NCBI RefSeq assembly: GCF_041262525.1 | Contig: NZ_JBGCCK010000013.1 | Span: 1-64,000 of the forward strand | Reading direction: 5' to 3' | Length of the DNA: 64,000 nucleotides | Origin: Streptacidiphilus sp041262525 | GTDB lineage: Bacteria > Actinomycetota > Actinomycetes > Streptomycetales > Streptomycetaceae | Shown: piece by piece, positions 58,467 to 64,000 of the stretch | Layout: every line of letters starts with the position of its first letter | Numbering within the stretch: the stretch's first letter is position 1 | Translations under genes and position numbers: made by a program | The notes under the pieces: generated by a model | Databases searched by the model: none | Seen by the model: the letters and a program-made list of their open reading frames with translations, nothing else | Told to the model about the DNA's origin: nothing

Positions 58467-58512
58467 TGAGGCCCCGCTGACGGGGAAGTTCAGCGGGGGC
58501 TCGATGCTCTGG
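58467..58512. repeat. 46-bp direct repeat with hairpin, copy 2
   Basis: It is identical to 55975-56020 except one base in the right arm (GGGGGC for GGGGCC). It lies 2.49 kb from copy 1 in the same orientation and begins with TGA as copy 1 does. The hairpin suggests a terminator; identity of the non-stem bases suggests recent duplication. Confidence 0.85.
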
Positions 58513-58551
58513 CCCACCCCTCATCCGCGCAGGTCCCGCCACAGACCACGT

Positions 58552-58791
58552 ATGACGATCGCCATGAGGGAGCGGGCGAGCGCGGCCAGTCCCAGGGCGA
58601 CGGGCTGGTCGGACAACCCGGATCTGGGGTTCCACGTTGTTCCTGACGATGTGGCCGCTGATCCCCTGCCCCTTGCTGACATCCGCGAGCACGGCGACGA
58701 GGCGGATCTCGCCGATCTCGACCGCCCTGAGCGGGAGTTGGCGGAGCGTCGGGCGCGCAAGGACGGCCGACCCCGCCGCCGGGACTCTTGA
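58552..58791 (+). CDS. Possible small hypothetical protein
   Basis: A 79-residue frame starts at ATG 58552 with GFHVVPDDVAADPLPLADIR and an acidic-then-basic tail ending RARKDGRPRRRDS. Codon third positions are GC-rich in this frame. No family is recognised and no ribosome site is evident, so the call is tentative. Confidence 0.4.
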   Translation: MTIAMRERASAASPRATGWSDNPDLGFHVVPDDVAADPLPLADIREHGDEADLADLDRPERELAERRARKDGRPRRRDS

Positions 58792-58876
58792 ACCCTCGAC
58801 GGGCCCAGATCATTTACCGTTCGTCCCAGCAGCGCCCAGCAGGGATCCGGATCGATCTCCCACAAGACACAGAGAA

Positions 58877-58909
58877 GCCCTCACTGGAAGCTAACTCCCT
58901 GGTGAGGGC
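58877..58909 (-). terminator. Terminator of the tRNA-Lys gene
   Basis: GCCCTCAC and GTGAGGGC form an 8-bp stem, extendable by one or two pairs, 14 bases 3' of the tRNA on the minus strand. A T-rich segment (TTCTCTGTGTCTT) follows on that strand. Confidence 0.75.
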
Positions 58910-58922
58910 CTCATTGCGTGGT

Positions 58923-58994
58923 GGGGCGCGTGGGGCTCGAACCCACAACCTACGGATTAAAAGTCCGCAGCTCTGCCAATTGAGCTAGCGCCCC
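58923..58994 (-). tRNA. tRNA-Lys (anticodon TTT)
   Basis: This 72-nt minus-strand gene has an acceptor stem GGGGCGC/GCGCCCC, a D arm GCTCAATTGGCAGAGC, an anticodon arm GCGGA-CTTTTAA-TCCGT with anticodon TTT, and a T arm GTGGGTTCGAGCCCCAC. All stems pair. CCA is not encoded. The 3' end faces the run of small accessory genes. Confidence 0.97.
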
Positions 58995-59161
58995 GTGGCC
59001 GGTCTGCCCGGGTGGGCGGTGGACCGGCCAGGCGTAGCCTACCTGCTGGCACGGCTGAACGTGTCGATCATTAGGCTGCGGGGGCGCCGGACGCGGCGTA
59101 CAGTCCTGGCTGCTGCCGTAGGGAACGGCACACAGAGGACTGTACGAAGCGGGTGGGGGAC

Positions 59162-60133
59162 ATGAGGCGCAAGCGCGTCGTCTACGGGGTGGCCGCGGCG
59201 ATTGCCGGGATTGTTCTGCTCAATGTCGGGCTGTCGTTCTCCGACGCCTTCGACCGGACCGACGGCGGGCAGGTCGCCGTGGTCCGCAACGGAGGGCCGT
59301 TCGACGACAGGAACATCCGGCAGGTGATCCAGCCGGCGTCCGGGCTGACGTGGATCGGGTGGTACTCGGAGAGCCACAAGTATCCGTCGCAGCAGCGGTT
59401 CTACACGATCACCGCGGACCCGAAGCGCGGCGACCGCCCCGGCGTCGACGTCGTGCACACGCCCTCCGCCGACGGAGTCGACATGGGCATCGAGGGCACG
59501 CTCTACTTCTCGCTCAACCTGGACGACAAGACGCTGCGCGACTTCGACACCAAGTTCGGCACCCGCACCTTCACCGCGTCGGACGGCAACGCCTACCACG
59601 CCTACGACGGAGACGCGGGCTGGTCCGCTTTCCTGGACCAGATCATCCGACCGGTGATCGACAACGACCTGCGTCAGCAGATCGGCAGCTTCCGCTGCAG
59701 CGAGCTGGTCTCGTCCTGTGCGCTGGTGCAGAACAACGGCTCCTCGCCCGTCGCGCCGGGCGGGGCAGGGGCGAACAGCAACTCCAACATCGCCGCCGTC
59801 CAGAACGCCATCAACACCTCCCTCGCCCAGGACCTGGAGAGCACGCTCGGCGACAAGTTCCTGGTCAACCTGCGCTTCAACCTGGTGCGGGTGACCCTCC
59901 CGGACAACGTGCAGGCCGCTGTCGACCAGGCCCAGGCCGCCTTCGCCGCGGTCTCCGAGGCGCAGGCCAAGGTCGCCCAGGCGAAGGCCGAGGCCCAGGC
60001 CAATCTGATCCGTCAGCAGGGCTACGCCGCCTGCCCCGCCTGCGCGACCATCGACGAGATGAAGGCCATCCCGCCGACGGTCACCACCTTCGCGCCCGGC
60101 TCGGGCTTCGCGGTCACACCAGGGTCGAAGTAG
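59162..60133 (+). CDS. SPFH/Band 7 (prohibitin-like) membrane protein
   Basis: This protein of about 323 residues has an N-terminal membrane anchor (VVYGVAAAIAGIVLLNVGLS) followed by a Band 7 domain: GGQVAVVRNGGPFDDRNIRQ, GVDMGIEGTLYFSLN, and the helical AAVDQAQAAFAAVSEAQAKV...AQANLIRQQGY oligomerisation segment near the C-terminus. Such proteins assemble into ring-like membrane microdomain scaffolds that organise proteases or lipids. A CPAC motif near the C-terminus (AACPACATIDE) is unusual and could bind metal or form a disulfide. ATG 59162 has GGTGGGGGA upstream. Its 3' end overlaps the convergent nucleotidyltransferase gene by 20 bp. Confidence 0.88.
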   Translation: MRRKRVVYGVAAAIAGIVLLNVGLSFSDAFDRTDGGQVAVVRNGGPFDDRNIRQVIQPASGLTWIGWYSESHKYPSQQRFYTITADPKRGDRPGVDVVHTPSADGVDMGIEGTLYFSLNLDDKTLRDFDTKFGTRTFTASDGNAYHAYDGDAGWSAFLDQIIRPVIDNDLRQQIGSFRCSELVSSCALVQNNGSSPVAPGGAGANSNSNIAAVQNAINTSLAQDLESTLGDKFLVNLRFNLVRVTLPDNVQAAVDQAQAAFAAVSEAQAKVAQAKAEAQANLIRQQGYAACPACATIDEMKAIPPTVTTFAPGSGFAVTPGSK

Positions 60134-60854
60134 CGGAACCCAAGGGGACAGCCAGCTGCGCCAGCCGGACCCGGCGCAGCCAGGCGGTCGCCGGGCGTTC
60201 GTCCGGAGCGTCCGGGAGGACGCTCCGGCGCGAGAACTGATCCTCCGCCCAGGCCAGCCGCGCCTCCGCCGCCGACGGCTCCGCGGCCAGCCGCTCGCCC
60301 TCGGCGCGCAGGCTCTCCGGATCGGCGACGCGGACCCGCAGCTCACCGCTGCGGTAGAGGTGGACGCCCTGCTCCAGCAGGCGCAGCAGGTGGCGGGCGT
60401 GCTTGGCCTGCCGGGCGGGCGGGGCGTCGCCGCGCTCGCCCCTGGCCACCATCTTGCGGAACTGCTGGGTGGCATAGCCGAGATACGAGCTCCGCACCGG
60501 CCCGGCCGCGACGAAGGACCGACGCATCGCGATCAGCTCCTCACCGAGCGCGGTGCGCACCTCGTAGCAGTCTTCCGGCAGCCAGACCAGCTCCGATGCG
60601 GTCGGATTGCTGCTCAGCGCGAGCCGGCACCACTTCGCCGCCTCGTGCAGGGTGCTGTCCGGGGCGGTCGTCACCCGCGACTCGGCAGGCCGGTGCAGGC
60701 CGAAAAGCTGCTCCGTGGGTACGGCGAAGACGCCCAGCCGGTCGAGGTCCGAGCCGGCGTGGGCCAGGCCGTAGGCCGTCGAGCCGACGATGCCACTGAG
60801 CAGCACGGCGGGCTCTCGTTGCTCCGGCAGGTCCTTGGCGTCGTCGTCATCCAT
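60114..60854 (-). CDS. Nucleotidyltransferase-domain protein
   Basis: This 246-residue protein has the polymerase-beta-type motif GSTAYGLAHAGSDLDRLGVF, with the two metal-binding acidic residues in SDLD. The helical C-terminal part includes HEAAKWCRLALSSNPTASEL and the pairing of RQAKHARHLLRLLEQG, as in the COG3541-type predicted nucleotidyltransferases. Substrates are unknown; relatives modify RNA or proteins. ATG 60854 was preferred to GTG 60869 because the family domain starts soon after. It overlaps the SPFH gene tail-to-tail. Confidence 0.85.
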   Translation of the reverse strand: MDDDDAKDLPEQREPAVLLSGIVGSTAYGLAHAGSDLDRLGVFAVPTEQLFGLHRPAESRVTTAPDSTLHEAAKWCRLALSSNPTASELVWLPEDCYEVRTALGEELIAMRRSFVAAGPVRSSYLGYATQQFRKMVARGERGDAPPARQAKHARHLLRLLEQGVHLYRSGELRVRVADPESLRAEGERLAAEPSAAEARLAWAEDQFSRRSVLPDAPDERPATAWLRRVRLAQLAVPLGSATSTLV

Positions 60855-60975
60855 TCGGGGAGTCTGCACGGCCCGACACCGCGACAGCCACCGAAATTTC
60901 CGGCCGACTCCTGGCCACGGCCCTCATCGCCCCTGCAGGATCGACGAGTTGACCAAGACAGGCAGGGAGGCCCGG

Positions 60976-61806
60976 ATGACAGAGGCCCGAAGGCCGGAGA
61001 GTCCGATCCGGTACGGCCCGGCGGTGTGGGAGGGGCCGCCGCAGCGGTACGGGCCGGTGGCCCGCGTCGCGGCGCTGTCGGACGTGCACGGCAACGTGCC
61101 CGCGCTGGAGGCCGTGCTGGCCGAGCCGGACGTCGTCGCGGCCGATCTGGTCGTGTTCTGCGGCGACATCACCTGGGGCTCGGAGCCGCAGCGCACCTAC
61201 GAGCTGATCGCCTCGCTCGGCGACCGCGCCCGCGCCGTGCGGGGCAACGGCGACCGCTTCGCCGCCGAGATCGCCGCAGGCAGGCGTGAGCCGGGCAGCG
61301 CGCGGGAGCGCTGGATCCCGGCGCAGCACTCCCCCGAGGCCGCGCGCTTCCTCGCCGAGCTCCCGTTCAGCCTGCTCGTGGAGATCGGGACCCTGGGTCC
61401 GGTCCTGTTCTGCCACGGTTCCCCGCGCAGCGACCACGAGCTGGTCACCCCCGGCACACCGCCCGCGCGCTTCGCGGAGCTCGCCGCCCTGGCCCCGGCC
61501 GAGGCGCGGACGATCGTCTCCGGCCACACCCACCTCCAGTTCGACCGGGCCGTGGCGGGCCTCCGCAGCGTCAACCCCGGCAGTGTCGGCCTGCCGTATC
61601 ACTGCGGGGAGCCGGGCACCGCGTACTGGGCGCTGCTCGGGCCCGACGTCGAACTCAGGTCCTCCCACTACGACGCCTCCGCCGCCCTGGCCCGTGCCCA
61701 CGCCTCCGGCGACCCCGCCGCCGCCCGCGTCGAGGAACTGCTGCTCCGGTCGCCGACCCCGGACGAGATCGTCGCGGATGCCGAGTCGCGCGTCTTCGCC
61801 AACTGA
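60976..61806 (+). CDS. Metallophosphoesterase (calcineurin-like)
   Basis: This 276-residue YfcE/MJ0936-like phosphoesterase has the dinuclear metal motifs in order: LSDVHGNVPALEAV, FCGDITWG, GNGDR, LFCHGSP and SGHTHLQFDR. SVNPGSVGLPY is the typical family ending. It probably hydrolyses a phosphodiester or nucleotide; the substrate is not predictable. ATG 60976 has GGGAGG seven bases upstream. It is divergent from the nucleotidyltransferase gene. Confidence 0.92.
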   Translation: MTEARRPESPIRYGPAVWEGPPQRYGPVARVAALSDVHGNVPALEAVLAEPDVVAADLVVFCGDITWGSEPQRTYELIASLGDRARAVRGNGDRFAAEIAAGRREPGSARERWIPAQHSPEAARFLAELPFSLLVEIGTLGPVLFCHGSPRSDHELVTPGTPPARFAELAALAPAEARTIVSGHTHLQFDRAVAGLRSVNPGSVGLPYHCGEPGTAYWALLGPDVELRSSHYDASAALARAHASGDPAAARVEELLLRSPTPDEIVADAESRVFAN

Positions 61807-61860
61807 TCGGCAAGTGTTCGGCGACTGATCAACGACGGAGCCGGCCGCGTCGAAAAAACA

Positions 61861-61890
61861 TTGCGGACCCCGAATCGATCTGCCTACGGT
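61861..61890 (+). promoter_or_regulatory. Putative promoter of the leader-like RNA
   Basis: TTGCGG (61861-61866) and TACGGT (61885-61890) with an 18-base spacer point rightward. Transcription would start about 61896-61898, a few bases before the Shine-Dalgarno sequence of a 12-codon frame. It is inferred from sequence alone. Confidence 0.5.
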
Positions 61891-61920
61891 AGGTCCACAC
61901 CGAAAGGAGGTGATCCTGAG

Positions 61921-61959
61921 TTGAGTACTCCCAGGACGCGTGAGGTGGCTGCGCGCTAG
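61921..61959 (+). CDS. Putative 12-residue leader peptide
   Basis: A TTG start is followed by codons for MSTPRTREVAAR and TAG. Directly upstream, AAAGGAGGTGATCC (61903-61916) is complementary over 14 bases to the 3' end of 16S rRNA, a near-ideal Shine-Dalgarno sequence rarely seen in ordinary genes. A promoter and a structured RNA flank it. It may be a ribosome-loading leader for attenuation. Translation is inferred. Confidence 0.5.
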   Translation: MSTPRTREVAAR

Positions 61960-61961
61960 CG

Positions 61962-62112
61962 CCGCCCTCGCCTACGGCGGTTGGTGCCGTGGGTAGCAAC
62001 ACCGTGCGCGCAAGCGCAATTCACTGCAGTCACCCGGCCCGCAGGCTCACCGGATCGTCCTTCGGTGCCTTGCCCCTCCCCATGGGAGAAGCAAGGAGTC
62101 AGCCTGCGGGCC
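61962..62112 (+). ncRNA. Structured RNA element downstream of the leader frame
   Basis: Several nested stems can be drawn: CCGCC/GGCGG (61962-61980); TGCGC-GCAA-GCGCA with a GNRA loop (62005-62018); a 12-bp perfect long-range stem GGCCCGCAGGCT (62036-62047) with AGCCTGCGGGCC (62101-62112); and inside it CACCG/CGGTG (62048-62067) and CTTGC..CTCCC-CAT-GGGAG..GCAAG (62069-62095). The closing stem overlaps the 3' end of the convergent sigma factor gene. It may be a cis-regulatory or trans-acting RNA, or a bidirectional terminator. Confidence 0.5.
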
Positions 62113-63385
62113 GTCTGCCTTCTCGACCCTCTTTCTCTCCGCCCAGCTCCCACGCCGCGATCCGGCGCAGCCGGTGGGCGCGGTCCGGCTCGGGCAGCGG
62201 CACCGCGAGGGAGCGGCGCATGGACGCGGCCGCGTCGGCGAAGCGGCCGGTGCGGGCCAGGAGCTCGGCGCGGATCGCGAGGCGGCGGTGGTCGTGCTCG
62301 TCGGGGGTGCGGGCGTCCAGGGTGTCGAGCGCGGCCAGGCCGGCGGCCGGGCCGTACGCCTCGGCGACCGCCACCGCGCGGCCCAGGGCGGCCGGGGTGT
62401 TGCCGGGCTGGACGGACATCAGCAGGTCGAAGAGGCGCACGATCTCGGGCCAGTCGGTCTCCACGGCGGTCCGTGCGATCGCATGCTGCGCGGCGATCGC
62501 GGCCTGGAGCTGGTACGGGTCTGCCTGCCCGCCGGTGCGGTCCAGTGAACCCGCGAGCAGGCGCAGGCCCTCGTCGATCGCGCTCGCGTCCCAGCGGGAG
62601 CGGTCCTGGTCCGCGAGCAGCACCGGCTCACCGTCCGTGCCCAGCCTGGCCGGGCGACGGGCTTCGGTGAGCAACAGCAGAGCGAGCAGCGCCTCAGGCT
62701 GTGGTTCGCCCGGCAGCAGCCCGCGCAGCAGCCGGGCCAGTCGCAGCGCCTCCGCGCACAGGTCGACGTCGATCAGCGCGTCGCCCGTCAGCCGGGTGTG
62801 CCCGGCGGTGTAGAGGCCGTGGACGACGCCGCAGACCGCGGCGAGGCGAGCGGGCAACTCCTCGGCCGTGGGCACCCGGTAGCGGATACCGGCCTGCTTG
62901 ATCTTCTGCCGGGTCCGGGTCAGCCGCTTGGCCATCGCGGGCTCGCTGGTGAGCAGCGCGGCCGCGATCTCCTCGACGCCGAGTCCGCAGAGCGTGCGCA
63001 GCGCGAGGGCGACCCGGGCCTCGGGGGCGAGCGTCGGGTGGCAGCAGACGAAGATCAGCCGCAGCTGGTCGTCGGGCAGGGCGGCCGCTGAGGGTTCGGG
63101 GGTCGGCTCCGGTGCCGTCTGGTCGAACAACTCCGTCGCCTCCCGTTCCTTACGGTCGCGCAGGCCTTCCCTGCGGATCAGGTCGAGCGCCTTGCGCCGG
63201 GCCACCACGGTCAGCCAGGCGCGCGGACTCTCCGGCACGCCGGAGGCGGGCCAGTCGCGGAGCGCGGCGATCGTCGCCTCCTGGACCGCGTCCTCGGCGA
63301 TGCCCAGGTCGCCGACCGTCCGGATGAGGGTGGCCAGGATTCTGGCCCCCTCCAACCGGACGGTCTGCGCGAGCGGGTCCTCCAC
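62099..63385 (-). CDS. ECF42-type RNA polymerase sigma factor with C-terminal TPR-like extension
   Basis: This 428-residue protein has sigma region 2 (about 5-75, GDLGIAEDAVQEATIAAL and PRAWLTVVARRKALDLIRRE) and region 4 (about 105-165, RLIFVCCHPTLAPEARVALA to RTRQKIKQAGIRYRVP). A helical extension of about 250 residues (SVQPGNTPAALGRAVAVAEA and GLAALDTLDA) is typical of ECF42, where it is needed for activity in S. venezuelae. No anti-sigma gene is needed in this group; the partner is a DGPF protein, encoded 13 bp upstream on the same strand. The ATG or GTG at 63385 gives the standard N-terminus. Confidence 0.93.
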   Translation of the reverse strand: MEDPLAQTVRLEGARILATLIRTVGDLGIAEDAVQEATIAALRDWPASGVPESPRAWLTVVARRKALDLIRREGLRDRKEREATELFDQTAPEPTPEPSAAALPDDQLRLIFVCCHPTLAPEARVALALRTLCGLGVEEIAAALLTSEPAMAKRLTRTRQKIKQAGIRYRVPTAEELPARLAAVCGVVHGLYTAGHTRLTGDALIDVDLCAEALRLARLLRGLLPGEPQPEALLALLLLTEARRPARLGTDGEPVLLADQDRSRWDASAIDEGLRLLAGSLDRTGGQADPYQLQAAIAAQHAIARTAVETDWPEIVRLFDLLMSVQPGNTPAALGRAVAVAEAYGPAAGLAALDTLDARTPDEHDHRRLAIRAELLARTGRFADAAASMRRSLAVPLPEPDRAHRLRRIAAWELGGEKEGREGRRPAG

Positions 63386-63398
63386 GGCGCCGCTGCTC

Positions 63399-63761
63399 CT
63401 ACTCGGGCTGGGGCTGGGAGAAAGAGGCCACTGGCCGCACCTCGATCGCGCCGTGCCAGGCGCCCGGGATCTTCGCGGCGAGCGCGACGGCCTCGTCGAG
63501 GTCGGCGCAGTCCAGCAGGTAGAAGCCGGTCAGGGCCTCCTTGGTCTCGGCGTAGGGGCCGTCGCTGACGACGACCTCCCCGCCGCGCGCGCCGAGCACG
63601 CGGACGACGGTTGCGGTGGCGGTCGGTGCGAGGGCCTTCCCGCCGGCAATGTGCTTCTCGGCCTCAGCGCGGAAGGCGGCGTATTGCGGCAGCCACTCCG
63701 AGGCGTTCTCGGGCTCGGAGAAGTCGAGGTCGGGGGTGTAGATCAGAGCCGCATAGAGCAT
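63399..63761 (-). CDS. DGPF/YCII-domain protein, ECF42 partner
   Basis: This 120-residue alpha/beta protein has a ferredoxin-like YCII fold: MLYAALIYTPDLDFSEPEN, then VVSDGPYAETKEALTGFYLL containing DGPY in place of DGPF, and AIEVRPVASF. These proteins accompany ECF42 sigma factors in most genomes and are also their targets. The ATG at 63761 has GAAAGG nine bases upstream; a TTG three codons earlier is less likely. It is probably the first gene of the operon with the sigma gene. Confidence 0.92.
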   Translation of the reverse strand: MLYAALIYTPDLDFSEPENASEWLPQYAAFRAEAEKHIAGGKALAPTATATVVRVLGARGGEVVVSDGPYAETKEALTGFYLLDCADLDEAVALAAKIPGAWHGAIEVRPVASFSQPQPE

Positions 63762-63980
63762 GGCGTGCAACCTTTCGGACGCTGTCCGGACCGGGCGGTC
63801 GCCCTGGTCCTCACCCTAGGGACGAACGGATCCTCGTGCCCGGGACACTCGGCGGGACAATTTCCCTCCCCGATTTCCTCCCCGATTTGCTACCCGACTT
63901 CTGCCGCGATGTGTCCCTTCCGCCAGATGTCGTCCGTCCAGTAGTGCAGGCATACCTCCGGACAGGACGGAACCCTTCCC

Positions 63981-64000
63981 ATGTCCACGCACATCACCTC
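63981..64000 (+). CDS. Possible start of a gene truncated by the window edge
   Basis: An ATG at 63981 opens MSTHIT and runs off the window. AGGACGG lies 11 bases upstream as a weak ribosome site. Too little is present to identify it. Confidence 0.3.

Noticed and set aside
61903..61916. 14-base match to the complement of the 16S rRNA 3' end
   Set aside because: Not an rRNA fragment: the match stops at 14 bases and is better explained as a strong Shine-Dalgarno sequence.

Overview
The window is very GC-rich actinobacterial DNA from the Streptomycetaceae (Streptomyces, Kitasatospora or Streptacidiphilus type; I cannot fix the genus). The evidence is a Streptomyces-type 16S rRNA leader at the left edge, a cvnABCD conservon, a c-di-AMP riboswitch ahead of an M23 peptidase, a LAXTG sortase substrate, MatB, an ECF42/DGPF pair, and many GTG or apparently leaderless starts.

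Layout. 1-0.37 kb: leader and promoters of an rrn operon that runs off the left edge on the minus strand. 0.4-8.2 kb: a PAS-PP2C-ATPase phosphatase, an NDH-2-like oxidoreductase divergent from a TetR regulator, a membrane-anchored ECF sigma factor fused to a carbohydrate-binding-type domain, a FrnE-like DsbA protein and a universal stress protein. 8.3-11.1 kb: an asparagine-synthetase-like protein that has lost catalytic signatures. 11.8-23.5 kb: a block resembling conserved Streptomyces core gene order: a sporulation-associated TPR regulator, LhgO, TrmB, PrsW, an uncharacterised 529-residue protein, an M23 peptidase with its riboswitch, a BASS transporter, a thioredoxin lipoprotein and UppP. 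23.7-25.7 kb: an MFS/MarR divergent pair. 25.8-33.9 kb: an osmoprotectant ABC transporter whose binding-protein gene is separated from the ATPase/permease genes by a complete conservon on the opposite strand. 34-37.7 kb: an LCP protein, a two-subunit fluoride channel with a DUF190 gene between, and DedA. 37.9-43 kb: a 1702-residue wall-anchored surface protein. 43-51.5 kb: cupin, S9 peptidase, two small exported proteins, MarR and TetR units, an FAD sugar-lactone-type oxidase and malonyl-CoA synthetase. 51.6-58.9 kb: a loose run of small, mostly unknown genes ending at tRNA-Lys(TTT), including a decayed TetR gene. 59-64 kb: SPFH protein, nucleotidyltransferase, metallophosphoesterase, a structured leader-like RNA element, and ECF42 with its DGPF partner.

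Shared features. A family of palindromic intergenic repeats (six full copies and one half copy, about 100-145 bp) always lies directly 3' of at least one gene, often starting at the stop codon, as expected of terminators. Regulators sit beside clear palindromes at 25.1, 46.4, 48.5 and 55.7 kb. The best candidates for something undescribed are the repeat family, the sigma factor fusion, the structured RNA with a near-ideal Shine-Dalgarno sequence at 61.9-62.1 kb, the degenerate asparagine-synthetase-like protein and the uncharacterised 529-residue protein. No CRISPR array, transposase or integrase was seen.
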